Source: Halieaceae bacterium UBA4438
GTDB lineage: Bacteria > Pseudomonadota > Gammaproteobacteria > Pseudomonadales > Halieaceae
Length of the DNA: 8,963 nt
Direction: 5' to 3'
Assembly: GCA_002390485.1 (NCBI GenBank)
Contig: DGPO01000126.1
Span: 2,197 to 11,159 of the forward strand
The position numbers were made by a program, and so were the translations under genes. Below are positions 1-6,453 of the stretch, in pieces (the first letter of the stretch is position 1; each line of letters opens with the position of its first letter). The notes under the pieces were generated by a model that saw nothing but the letters and a program-made list of their open reading frames with translations, was not told the origin of the DNA and ran no database searches.

Positions 1-234
1 CATGATGTAGCGCAGTGCGGCTACTGCCAAGCCGGTCAAATCATGTCCGCAGCGGCGCTGCTTGAGAAGAATCCCAGCCCAACTGATGACGAAATTGACA
101 GCGCCATGAAAGGCAATATTTGTCGCTGTGGGACCTACGTGCGAATTAAGTCAGCCATTAAAACGGCCAGTGCGGCGATGGTGGCCGGCGCCCTCTTCTA
201 CGATGCGACAAATACAGAGGAGACGCTGGTATGA
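1..234 (+). CDS. iorA: [2Fe-2S] small subunit of IorAB-type molybdenum hydroxylase, module 1 (5' end missing)
   Basis: This is the C-terminal 77 residues of an electron-transfer subunit; the gene starts before the window and reads in frame from base 1 to a TGA stop. The visible part is the all-helical second [2Fe-2S] domain of the xanthine oxidase family, with the QCGYC motif (Cys6 and Cys9 of the fragment) and the NICRCG motif (Cys41, Cys43). These four cysteines bind the cluster next to the molybdopterin. The N-terminal plant-ferredoxin-like domain would lie upstream. The fragment aligns closely with the complete 163-residue paralogue at 5051-5542 (shared MSAAALL, DIDSAM-like and GNICRCG segments). 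Its stop overlaps the start of the large subunit gene by 4 nt (ATGA), so the two are probably translationally coupled. It should pass electrons from Mo to an external acceptor. The family call is firm; the symbol is by family only. Confidence 0.93.
   Translation, partial: HDVAQCGYCQAGQIMSAAALLEKNPSPTDDEIDSAMKGNICRCGTYVRIKSAIKTASAAMVAGALFYDATNTEETLV
217..222 (+). promoter_or_regulatory. Shine-Dalgarno site of module 1 large subunit
   Basis: GAGGAG lies 8 nt before the ATG at 231, inside the end of the small subunit gene. It supports that ATG as the start even though it overlaps the upstream stop codon. Confidence 0.75.
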
Positions 235-2441
235 GTCACGGTAACAAAACACTCAACAACCCCGACCGGCGCGACTTCTTAAAAGTGTCGTTGGGCCTGG
301 CCCTCACATCGACCGGCGGTGTATCCGTGATGTCTCTCGCCGCCGCAGAAGCGTCGGGAACACTGAATGCCTATGTACAGATTAATGCCGACGGCAGTAT
401 CACCATCTATGCCCCAAACCCCGAAGTGGGGCAAGGTGTGAATACCTCGCTACCCATGATCGTGGCTGAAGAACTCGACGCCAACTGGGATGAGGTCGTT
501 TGCGAAGCGGCACCCATCGCGCAACATTACGGCATGCAGTTTGCCGGAGGCTCGCTGTCGACGCCCATGCGGTGGGATGAACTCCGAAAAGTGGGCGCCA
601 CTGCGCGAACGATGCTGGTCCAGGCGGCGGCGCAGGAATGGGGGGTCCCTCAGGACGCGCTAAGCACTCGCTCATCCATGGTCCTGCACGCGCCCACAGG
701 ACGCGCGACACACTACAAGAACTTGGTGAGTCGGGCTTCCTTACTCGCAGTCCCTGCCCAAGGCACGGTCGTACTTAAAACACCAGACCAGTATCAGTTA
801 CTGGGCAATCGCGTTGTGAATGCCTCTGCTGAGCACATTGCAACAGGTCAACCCATCTTTGGAATCGACGCTAAGACGCCAGGCATGGTTTACGCCAGTT
901 TCGTGAAATGTCCAGCCATTGGTGGCGTCGCAAAGTCGGCTAATCTCGAGGAGATCAAAGCGTTACCTGGAATTATCGACGCGTTTCTAATCGAAGGTAC
1001 ACCCGGACCCTACAACTTTGATATCCGGGAGTCTTACGCGACCCAATCGGGTGTCGCTATTGTTGCGAAAGACACGTGGTCGGCCTTTAAAGCGCGCGCA
1101 TCACTCGACGTTAATTGGGACCTTTCCGCCGCCTCTAAAGACAATACGCAAGACATTGAAGCGCAGGCGCTTAAAGCACTGGCCGACGGCAAAGTCGAGG
1201 AGGAGATTGAACGTGTCGGCAATGTCGACGACGCCTTCGCCAATGCGGCGATTACGGCTGATGCCACCTACTCAACAGATTTCGTGTCGCATGCGCAGCT
1301 TGAACCACAAGGCGTTTTAGTCTCGGCAGCCACCGGCAAGGTTGAAGTTTGGACAAGCAGTCAAACACCCGTCTTTATTACCGCGAATCTTGCGAAACTC
1401 CTTAACGTCAGTCCCAAAGAAATTACGGTCCATCAGATCAGAGGGGGCGGTGGTTTTGGTCGGCGCTTGTCTAATGAATACGTGTTTGAAGCCGCTCTGA
1501 TTTCCCGCAAGGTCGGTGCGCCGGTAAAGCTGCAGTGGAAACGCGAAGATGACATGGCGTTTGACTACTTCAGAGCGCCCACGTATTACCGACTGCAAGG
1601 CGCAGTGGCTCAGGACGGGCAGTTGACGGGCTGGAAAAACTTACTCGCCGCCGCATCAGCCGATGGTAAAAAAGCGAATTACGGCGCCAGTTATCGCCCC
1701 TTCGACTTCCCTGGAAAAGTCATCAAGAACGTCTTAATTGAACAGAGCTTTGTGCCCTCTCAAACGCCCACAGGCGCGTGGCGAGCACCTATTTCCAACG
1801 TCTATGCCTTTGCAGAGCAAAGCTTTATCGCCGAGCTGGCGCATGCGGCCGGGCAAGACCACGAGACCTTTCTACTGAATGCCATTGGTCATCAAGGACA
1901 TATTAAAGAAGATGATCCCGCCAGCCTCAACACAAAGCGCGCTCACGCCGTCATAACAGCCGCCACGCGTGCGGCAGGTTGGGGTCGAGAACTCAAAGAA
2001 GGTCGAGGACTGGGACTGGCCTTCTTTTTGAGTCATGCAGGCCACATTGCGGAGGTCGCCGAAGTCAGTGTTGAAGGCAAAAGCATTACCGTTCACGACG
2101 TCTGGGTGGCAGCGGACGTGGGGCAGGTGATCAATCAATCAGGCTTGGAAAATCAACTGCAAGGCTCTGTTATCGATGGACTAAGTACTCTGGCGGCGCA
2201 GAGTATTTCCGTGGTCAACGGCGCCGTTGTGGAAAGTAACTTCGACACGTACCCATTACTGCGGATGCCTCAAAGCCCAAGGGTGCACGTCGACGTCCTG
2301 AACTCAGGTTACTCGCCCACGGGCGCTGGGGAACCGGCATTACCGCCGCTGGCACCTGCGGTCTGCAATGCAGTCTTTAACGCCTGTGGTCAGCGAATAC
2401 GGTCTCTCCCCATCAGCAAGGAAGGCTTTACGGTTGTCTAA
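231..2441 (+). CDS. iorB: Molybdopterin-binding large subunit of IorB-type molybdenum hydroxylase, module 1
   Basis: A 736-residue catalytic subunit of the xanthine oxidase superfamily, IorB branch (isoquinoline 1-oxidoreductase and related periplasmic aldehyde oxidoreductases). It would hydroxylate a carbon next to a ring nitrogen, or an aldehyde, using water as oxygen donor. Residues 13-18 (RRDFLK) followed by a small hydrophobic stretch form a Tat leader, so the folded enzyme is probably exported, carrying the leaderless small subunit with it. Family landmarks: EVGQG at 65-69, AEELDA at 79-84, the LEP motif at 357-359, the glycine-rich cofactor loop GGGGFGRR at 405-412, GAWR at 515-518, and GAGEP at 698-702, where Glu701 is the expected catalytic base. 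Length is close to the roughly 750-780 usual for IorB. It differs widely from the second large subunit at 2782-5058, which suggests a different substrate. The substrate cannot be read from the sequence. Confidence 0.93.
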   Translation: MSHGNKTLNNPDRRDFLKVSLGLALTSTGGVSVMSLAAAEASGTLNAYVQINADGSITIYAPNPEVGQGVNTSLPMIVAEELDANWDEVVCEAAPIAQHYGMQFAGGSLSTPMRWDELRKVGATARTMLVQAAAQEWGVPQDALSTRSSMVLHAPTGRATHYKNLVSRASLLAVPAQGTVVLKTPDQYQLLGNRVVNASAEHIATGQPIFGIDAKTPGMVYASFVKCPAIGGVAKSANLEEIKALPGIIDAFLIEGTPGPYNFDIRESYATQSGVAIVAKDTWSAFKARASLDVNWDLSAASKDNTQDIEAQALKALADGKVEEEIERVGNVDDAFANAAITADATYSTDFVSHAQLEPQGVLVSAATGKVEVWTSSQTPVFITANLAKLLNVSPKEITVHQIRGGGGFGRRLSNEYVFEAALISRKVGAPVKLQWKREDDMAFDYFRAPTYYRLQGAVAQDGQLTGWKNLLAAASADGKKANYGASYRPFDFPGKVIKNVLIEQSFVPSQTPTGAWRAPISNVYAFAEQSFIAELAHAAGQDHETFLLNAIGHQGHIKEDDPASLNTKRAHAVITAATRAAGWGRELKEGRGLGLAFFLSHAGHIAEVAEVSVEGKSITVHDVWVAADVGQVINQSGLENQLQGSVIDGLSTLAAQSISVVNGAVVESNFDTYPLLRMPQSPRVHVDVLNSGYSPTGAGEPALPPLAPAVCNAVFNACGQRIRSLPISKEGFTVV

Positions 2442-2501
2442 AGAGAGTGCGGCGTACGAGACATACAACAATCTGGAATCAGAACGGTTTGGAGCCTGGT
2501 G

Positions 2502-2720
2502 ATGCTTGAGTCCTTTTGGGGGGTCATCTTGGTCATCGTGCTGATCATCTGGAGTCGGAATATCGGCAAAAGTAGAAAGGTGCTCGAAAAAAAAATGGAG
2601 TCCTGGAGCATTGAAAAGCTGCATGCCTATGCCGACGAAGCCGACAAGAAGCGCTCACAACACAACCGCGAAATGGCCCGAAACATCGCCACCCGCAAGG
2701 CGTTCGAGCAGTCGCGTTAG
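2502..2720 (+). CDS. Small single-span membrane protein with charged helical tail, function unknown
   Basis: A 72-residue protein that I do not recognise. Residues 5-17 or so (FWGVILVIVLIIW) form one N-terminal hydrophobic segment. A strongly charged tail rich in Lys, Arg, Glu and Ala follows, probably one long cytoplasmic helix. The reading frame also opens at a GTG at 2499, but GGAG at 2491-2494 sits 7 nt from the ATG at 2502 and only 4 nt from the GTG, so I prefer the ATG. It lies 60 nt after the module 1 large subunit on the same strand and could be co-transcribed. The shape (one span plus charged helix) resembles PspB-like proteins, but I see no shared motif and do not claim homology. 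A run of nine A at 2587-2595 lies inside the gene. It is probably real, given the ribosome site, sensible composition and membrane-protein layout. Confidence 0.65.
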   Translation: MLESFWGVILVIVLIIWSRNIGKSRKVLEKKMESWSIEKLHAYADEADKKRSQHNREMARNIATRKAFEQSR

Positions 2721-2785
2721 TCAGCTAAAATACAGTGAGTGCGAGGTAGCGCCCCACCGAGGTAGGGCTTTGCCTAGGGCCCTAG
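2721..2785. repeat. Convergent spacer with direct repeats and a palindrome; possible weak terminator
   Basis: The spacer between the converging small membrane protein gene and the module 2 large subunit gene holds two copies of CGAGGTAG (2742-2749 and 2758-2765). It also holds a perfect 12-bp palindrome CTAGGGCCCTAG (2774-2785) that runs into the last codon of the leftward gene. TAGGGC at 2763-2768 can also pair with GCCCTA at 2779-2784. A hairpin here could stop transcription from both sides, but there is no T-run on either strand, so a standard intrinsic terminator is not shown. Confidence 0.35.
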
Positions 2786-5058
2786 CGCGTTAAGGCGGCA
2801 ACAGACGGACTCGACTCAGAGTCCGTACGAAGATCAGCATTCATCACTGGAAGTGTTCGAATACGCTTCCCCGTAGCGTCAAAAATCGCGTTGGCAAGCG
2901 CGGGCGCAACGCCCGGAGTTCCCGGTTCACCCGCCCCACCGATGTCAGCACCGCTGTTGATGATGTGCGTTTCGATGACGGGGGCGTCATGCATGCGAAT
3001 CGCGTCGTAGTCAGCAAAACTACTTTGCGCCACTGCGCCATTTTCGATTGTAATATCACCGTACATTGCAGCACTCAAACCATAGATAATGCCCGACTCG
3101 ATCTGCGCTTTCATACCGTCTGGTGAAACAGCGTAGCCCGCATCAATGACCGCGACTACGCGATCAACCCAAATCTTTCCGCTCGATACAGTCACCTCAA
3201 CGACCTGCCCGACAATTGAACCGAATGACTCTTGAAGCGAAATACCCCTGCCGCGGCCCTCTTCCATGGGCACAGACCAACGCGCCTCGGCAGCAACACG
3301 GTTCAGAACTGCCAGCATTCTTGGCTTATCTTTAAGCAGGGACTGGCGGTACTCATACGGATCTCGAGCACCCGCATGTGCCGCCTCATCAATAAAAGAC
3401 TCGGTAAAGAAGCCATGCTGCGAATGATCAACACTTCGCCATGCGCCGAACGGCACGTGTGTCGGACTCGCCACGTGACCAATGTCTTGCGCCGCTACTG
3501 CATATGGAATCAGCGGTGCCTCGATTGGCTCGTGCTTATCAACGTACGTGTTATGCCAAGCGATCAAATTCCCCTGAGCGTCGAGTCCCGCCTTGAAACG
3601 GCTGTGAACCGCAGGGCGATAGAAATCTTGGCGAATATCCTCTGCACGCGAGTAGACCAATTGAACGGGCTTTCCCACCGCCCGAGCAATGAGTGCGGCT
3701 TGTAGCGCATAGTCCGCGTTACTTTTGCGTCCAAAACCACCGCCCAAAAAGTGGTTGTGTAACGTTACCTTGTCAAAGTCTAGCCCCAGCTCGGCAGCAA
3801 TGTGCTGTCGAAAGCCCAGCGGGTTCTGGCAACCGACCCAAATTTCGGCCCGATCTGCCGATACCTCCGCTGTCGCATTAGGCGGCTCCATGGTGGTGTG
3901 CGCTAAATAAGGCACGCGATAATCAGCAGAAAGAATCGTTTCGGCGTTATCGAAAGCGGTTGCTGCATCTCCGATCACAACGTCATTTTTTCGATCAGTC
4001 GACGCGGAAATATCACGTTCAAATTGCTGAAAAATGGCCTCACTTGAAATCGATTCATTACCTTGAGTACTCCACTCAATCGTCAGCGCACTTAACGCTC
4101 TCTCTGCCTTCCAGTAGCTGTCAGCGACAACCGCGACAGAGTCGCCTGCAGAGTATGAGCCGATCATCCCCTCAGCACTCAGCGTTGGGAGCTGAACAAC
4201 GTCGATAACACCCTTCATTGCTCTGGCGGCTCGCTCATCCACCCGTTTCAGTGTGCCACCAAAAACCGGCGTCCGCTTTATCGCGGCATAGACCATGTTG
4301 GGACGCTTAACGTCCATGGCGAACAGGGCTGACCCATCGACTTTGGCAGGTATGTCGTGACGCGGCTTGCTTTGCCCCATCACGCTATATTCACTCATTT
4401 TTTTGAGTTGAGGTGTTGACGAAGGTGTTTCCTGCGCCGCCGCAGCGGCAAAGTCAGCGTAGGGTGCGGAACGACCGCTACCGTCGTGATAGAGCGTGCT
4501 TTTTGCCGTTCGAATCTCCTCCGCCGAAACCGCCCACGTCTTCGCCGCAGCACGTTTCAGCATTTCGCGCACGGCGGCGCCCGCAATACGAACACCGTAC
4601 TGTCCAGTGGCGCGAATACTGGTACTGCCACCCGTAATCTGCATACCCAACGACTCAGATAGCTTCAGCATCAGACCGTCAACTGTCGGCACAACAGCGC
4701 CGGGAAAATCAATGCCTTTGAAAAGATAGCCTCGACCAAAGGTATAGTTGGCGTATTCAGTCTCAGCAGGGGCCTCTTCAAAACCCATCAAGTCCCAGTC
4801 AGCATCGAGCTCTTCCGCGAGCATTTGTGCAAGCGCAGTCAATGCGCCTTGCCCCATTTCCGCGTGTGGCAAAATAGCCGTCGCGCGATTATTAGCATCT
4901 ATTTTGACGTAGAGGTGAAGCAGGTTTTCACCCTCGCCCGCCACCAAATGACCTGCTGTCTCTGTTGGATTTCCGGGACGAACCGCAATCCCAACCACGA
5001 GCCCTGTACCACCGACGACACCCGCTGAGAGCACGGCTCTTCGCGTCCATTTACCCAT
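2782..5058 (-). CDS. iorB: Molybdopterin-binding large subunit of IorB-type molybdenum hydroxylase, module 2
   Basis: A 758-residue catalytic subunit, paralogue of the one at 231-2441. The reading frame opens further upstream (5172), but the ATG at 5058 is the better start: it has GGAGGG 8 nt ahead and puts a twin-arginine leader (TRRAVLSAG, residues 5-13) at the N terminus. The 38 residues lost this way only read across the small subunit gene. Landmarks: EMGQG at 67-71, AEELDA at 81-86, MEPPNA at 390-395, the cofactor loop GGGFGRK at 439-445, GAWR at 538-541, and GAGEP at 708-712 with Glu711 as the likely catalytic base. It overlaps the small subunit gene by 8 nt. The Tat leader points to action in the periplasm. 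An N-heterocycle or an aldehyde are the likely substrate classes; neither can be chosen from sequence alone. Confidence 0.93.
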   Translation of the reverse strand: MGKWTRRAVLSAGVVGGTGLVVGIAVRPGNPTETAGHLVAGEGENLLHLYVKIDANNRATAILPHAEMGQGALTALAQMLAEELDADWDLMGFEEAPAETEYANYTFGRGYLFKGIDFPGAVVPTVDGLMLKLSESLGMQITGGSTSIRATGQYGVRIAGAAVREMLKRAAAKTWAVSAEEIRTAKSTLYHDGSGRSAPYADFAAAAAQETPSSTPQLKKMSEYSVMGQSKPRHDIPAKVDGSALFAMDVKRPNMVYAAIKRTPVFGGTLKRVDERAARAMKGVIDVVQLPTLSAEGMIGSYSAGDSVAVVADSYWKAERALSALTIEWSTQGNESISSEAIFQQFERDISASTDRKNDVVIGDAATAFDNAETILSADYRVPYLAHTTMEPPNATAEVSADRAEIWVGCQNPLGFRQHIAAELGLDFDKVTLHNHFLGGGFGRKSNADYALQAALIARAVGKPVQLVYSRAEDIRQDFYRPAVHSRFKAGLDAQGNLIAWHNTYVDKHEPIEAPLIPYAVAAQDIGHVASPTHVPFGAWRSVDHSQHGFFTESFIDEAAHAGARDPYEYRQSLLKDKPRMLAVLNRVAAEARWSVPMEEGRGRGISLQESFGSIVGQVVEVTVSSGKIWVDRVVAVIDAGYAVSPDGMKAQIESGIIYGLSAAMYGDITIENGAVAQSSFADYDAIRMHDAPVIETHIINSGADIGGAGEPGTPGVAPALANAIFDATGKRIRTLPVMNADLRTDSESSPSVAALTR

Positions 5059-5542
5059 TTTGAGAACCCTCCATAGCGTTGTAGAAGGAGGCGCCGGCGA
5101 CTTGCTTAATCGCGGATCGAATACGCCCGTACATACCGCAACGGCAAATATTACCGCGCATGGCTGAGTCAATATCAGCGTCAGTTGGATTTGGATTGAC
5201 CGCTAACAGGGCGGCAGCCGACATCAGTTGTCCGGACTGGCAGTAGCCGCACTGAGGCGCTTGCTGATCAATCCAGGCTTGCTGCAAAGCATGGAGCGAA
5301 CCGTCAGCACTCTTAAGACCTTCAATCGTAGTGACAATTGCGCCCTCTAATGAGGCGATCGGTGTTGTGCATGAGCGCTGCGCGCGTCCATCGACATGGA
5401 TGGTGCAGGCGCCACACTGCGCCATACCACAGCCAAACTTAGTCCCTGTGAGATCAAGTTGCTCGCGAATGACCCAAAGTGCTGGCGTTTCGGGATCTGT
5501 GTCGACAGACCGGACCTCGCCGTTAAGCGTAAACGTTGTCAT
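5051..5542 (-). CDS. iorA: [2Fe-2S] small subunit of IorAB-type molybdenum hydroxylase, module 2
   Basis: A complete 163-residue electron-transfer subunit, near the usual IorA length of about 150-160. The N-terminal plant-ferredoxin-like domain binds one [2Fe-2S] cluster through Cys38, Cys43, Cys46 and Cys58 (CGMAQCGAC, then RSC). The C-terminal four-helix domain binds the second through Cys98, Cys101 (QCGYC), Cys133 and Cys135 (NICRC). All eight ligands are present. There is no signal peptide, as expected if it is carried through Tat by the large subunit. It is the first gene of the leftward operon, with AGGGA 8 nt before its ATG (+ strand 5551-5555). Its stop overlaps the large subunit start by 8 nt. 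A promoter with an embedded palindrome lies about 130 nt upstream. No FAD domain or FAD subunit is attached, so electrons probably leave to a cytochrome or another periplasmic carrier. Confidence 0.95.
   Translation of the reverse strand: MTTFTLNGEVRSVDTDPETPALWVIREQLDLTGTKFGCGMAQCGACTIHVDGRAQRSCTTPIASLEGAIVTTIEGLKSADGSLHALQQAWIDQQAPQCGYCQSGQLMSAAALLAVNPNPTDADIDSAMRGNICRCGMYGRIRSAIKQVAGASFYNAMEGSQNG
5067..5072 (-). promoter_or_regulatory. Shine-Dalgarno site deciding the start of the module 2 large subunit
   Basis: On the - strand GGAGGG stands 8 nt before the ATG at 5058, within the last codons of the small subunit gene. It supports the short form of the large subunit rather than the longer open frame from 5172. 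Confidence 0.75.
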
Positions 5543-5550
5543 AAAAGCTT

Positions 5551-5555
5551 TCCCT
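5551..5555 (-). promoter_or_regulatory. Shine-Dalgarno site of module 2 small subunit
   Basis: On the - strand AGGGA is placed 8 nt ahead of the ATG at 5542, in agreement with the start chosen for the small subunit. Confidence 0.6.
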
Positions 5556-5631
5556 GCTCATTATTATCAGCCGCTTGAGCCGCGTTGTTCGGTACGAAGG
5601 CACCTGATGCGACTGGACGATATACCCTAAC

Positions 5632-5643
5632 GGCATACATGCC
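5632..5643. repeat. Inverted repeat GGCAT-AC-ATGCC in the module 2 leader
   Basis: Perfect 5-bp arms around a 2-nt centre, located in the predicted untranslated leader of the leftward transcript. It directly abuts the next inverted repeat (5644-5654). It may be a further protein-binding site or part of an RNA hairpin; the sequence alone does not decide. Confidence 0.4.
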
Positions 5644-5654
5644 TTGCTTAGCAA
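5644..5654. repeat. Inverted repeat TTGCT-T-AGCAA in the module 2 leader
   Basis: Perfect 5-bp arms around a single T, sitting between the abutting repeat at 5632-5643 and the proposed operator at 5659-5671. Its half-site differs from the TGAC/GTCA pair, so a different binding protein or a structural role is possible. Confidence 0.4.
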
Positions 5655-5658
5655 CTAT

Positions 5659-5671
5659 TGACCGCGGGTCA
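5659..5671. promoter_or_regulatory. Proposed TetR operator 1 (TGACC-GCG-GGTCA)
   Basis: A perfect inverted repeat with 5-bp arms that fits TGAC-N5-GTCA, the same core as the palindrome at 5680-5696. The two centres are 23 bp apart, about two helical turns. It covers the expected start point of the leftward promoter, so a bound repressor would block initiation. Assignment to the adjacent TetR protein is inferred from position and symmetry. Confidence 0.5.
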
Positions 5672-5674
5672 CTT

Positions 5675-5702
5675 ACTCTAATGACTACCCGTCATTTGTC
5701 AA
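5675..5702 (-). promoter_or_regulatory. Sigma70-type promoter driving module 2 leftward
   Basis: On the - strand a consensus -35 TTGACA (+ strand 5697-5702) is followed after 16 nt by TAGAGT (+ strand 5675-5680), a 4-of-6 match to the -10 box. Transcription would start near 5668, leaving a leader of about 125 nt before the small subunit ATG. The spacer is filled exactly by the palindrome at 5680-5696, which points to control by a repressor that competes with RNA polymerase. Confidence 0.55.
5680..5696. promoter_or_regulatory. Proposed TetR operator 2 (AATGAC-TACCC-GTCATT)
   Basis: A perfect 17-bp inverted repeat with 6-bp arms and a 5-nt centre, a size typical of TetR-family operators. It fills the -35/-10 spacer of the leftward promoter and ends 25 bp before the TetR gene start, so binding could repress both directions. 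It shares the TGAC-N5-GTCA core with operator 1. The regulator is assigned by adjacency. Confidence 0.6.
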
Positions 5703-5706
5703 CAAA
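5695..5706. repeat. Inverted repeat TTTGT-CA-ACAAA over the -35 box
   Basis: Perfect 5-bp arms around CA, overlapping the -35 element of the leftward promoter and the edge of operator 2. Being AT-rich and short, it could arise by chance. It is listed because it continues an almost unbroken row of inverted repeats from 5632. Confidence 0.3.
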
Positions 5707-5721
5707 GGGTACTATACAAGC

Positions 5722-6378
5722 ATGAACACAACCGTTAGCAGTATTAAGCGCGCCCGGACGCCGGCACAAAAGAGTGATCGAAAAGACACCATTTTGTTGA
5801 CGGCGAAAGCCCAGTTCTTACAGACGGGATACGAAGGCTTTTCAATGGCCGTTTTGGCCCAGCGCGCAGGTGTGGCAAAGGGCACCCTCTACCTTTACTT
5901 CGGGACCAAAGAAGAGGTTCTGATGTCACTTTATAACAGCGAATTCGATCGTTTATGCGCCACGTTAGTCAGTCAGGTGACCCCCGGGTTTACAGATCGC
6001 GAGTTCATCAACGCGGTCTATAGGGCAAGCATTACCGATCCAGTCTTTTTAGCCTTGCACGCCAGGCTCAGCACGGTGATTGAGCACAATATTTCAATCG
6101 ACGCATTGATCGCCTCAAAGCGGGGCATGCTCGAACAATTTAATACCTTAATCGCTGCAATAGCCGAGCACCTCGACCTGTCTCACACTCAAACGATGGA
6201 GGCGTTTAGCGCCTTTTCAGCACTATTGACGGGATGCTTCGACGGACACGCGCCAGGATTATTAGAGCGTGAAGCCATCCCCGATGATGTTGCTCATTTC
6301 ATAGACCTGTTCAACATGGAGCGACGCTTTAAACAAAATGCTTATCACATTCTTCAGGGTATTCGATCCGTTGACTAA
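5722..6378 (+). CDS. TetR/AcrR-family transcriptional regulator
   Basis: A 218-residue one-component regulator. Residues about 22-68 form the TetR DNA-binding domain, with the helix-turn-helix around 40-61 (AVLAQRAGVAKGTLYLYF) and the family-typical GTKEEVL after it. The C-terminal helical region (about 80-215) would bind a ligand and form the dimer; it matches no ligand class I know. A basic stretch precedes the domain. The ATG at 5722 is the only sensible start: the next Met is inside the helix-turn-helix. The ribosome site is weak (AGGG, 12 nt away). It is divergent from module 2, with 179 bp between the starts, and two palindromes sharing TGAC-N5-GTCA lie there. It therefore probably represses module 2 and itself, and is released by a substrate or product. 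The maturation genes follow 75 nt downstream. The family is sure; targets are inferred. Confidence 0.93.
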   Translation: MNTTVSSIKRARTPAQKSDRKDTILLTAKAQFLQTGYEGFSMAVLAQRAGVAKGTLYLYFGTKEEVLMSLYNSEFDRLCATLVSQVTPGFTDREFINAVYRASITDPVFLALHARLSTVIEHNISIDALIASKRGMLEQFNTLIAAIAEHLDLSHTQTMEAFSAFSALLTGCFDGHAPGLLEREAIPDDVAHFIDLFNMERRFKQNAYHILQGIRSVD

Positions 6379-6453
6379 TAGCCGAAATCTGCACCGTCCG
6401 ACTCGAGCACAGGCCCGCCAGGCGACGAGGCTCGGGCTAGGGATGTATTAATC

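Noticed and set aside
2611..2793. Open frame of 60 codons overlapping the small membrane protein gene in another frame.
   Set aside because: No ribosome site and low-complexity Arg/Ala/Pro/Ser content; it runs through the repeat-rich spacer into the end of the opposite gene.
3232..3705. Open frame of 157 codons on the + strand opposite the module 2 large subunit.
   Set aside because: It is antisense to a well-supported conserved gene, has no family motifs, and has the Arg/Cys/Ser-rich composition of a shadow frame.
5059..5172. N-terminal extension of the module 2 large subunit (38 more residues).
   Set aside because: It lies wholly inside the small subunit gene, would move the Tat leader away from the N terminus, and the ATG at 5058 has a far better ribosome site.
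5563..5591. Possible second leftward promoter (GATAAT at 5563-5568 with CGAACA 17 nt before it on the - strand).
   Set aside because: The -10 is good but the -35 matches only 3 of 6, and transcription would begin about at the ribosome-binding site, leaving no usable leader.
5658..5718. Rightward promoter for the TetR gene (TTGACC at 5658-5663, or TACTAT at 5710-5715 as a -10).
   Set aside because: TTGACC has no good -10 at 16-18 nt, and TACTAT lacks a -35 and would give an almost leaderless message. A promoter must exist nearby, but I cannot place it.
6379..6453. GC-rich gap between the TetR and XdhC genes with CGAGC/GCTCG arms that could pair as a terminator.
   Set aside because: Arms are only 5 bp, the loop is long, and no T-run follows, so I cannot support a terminator or a separate promoter here.
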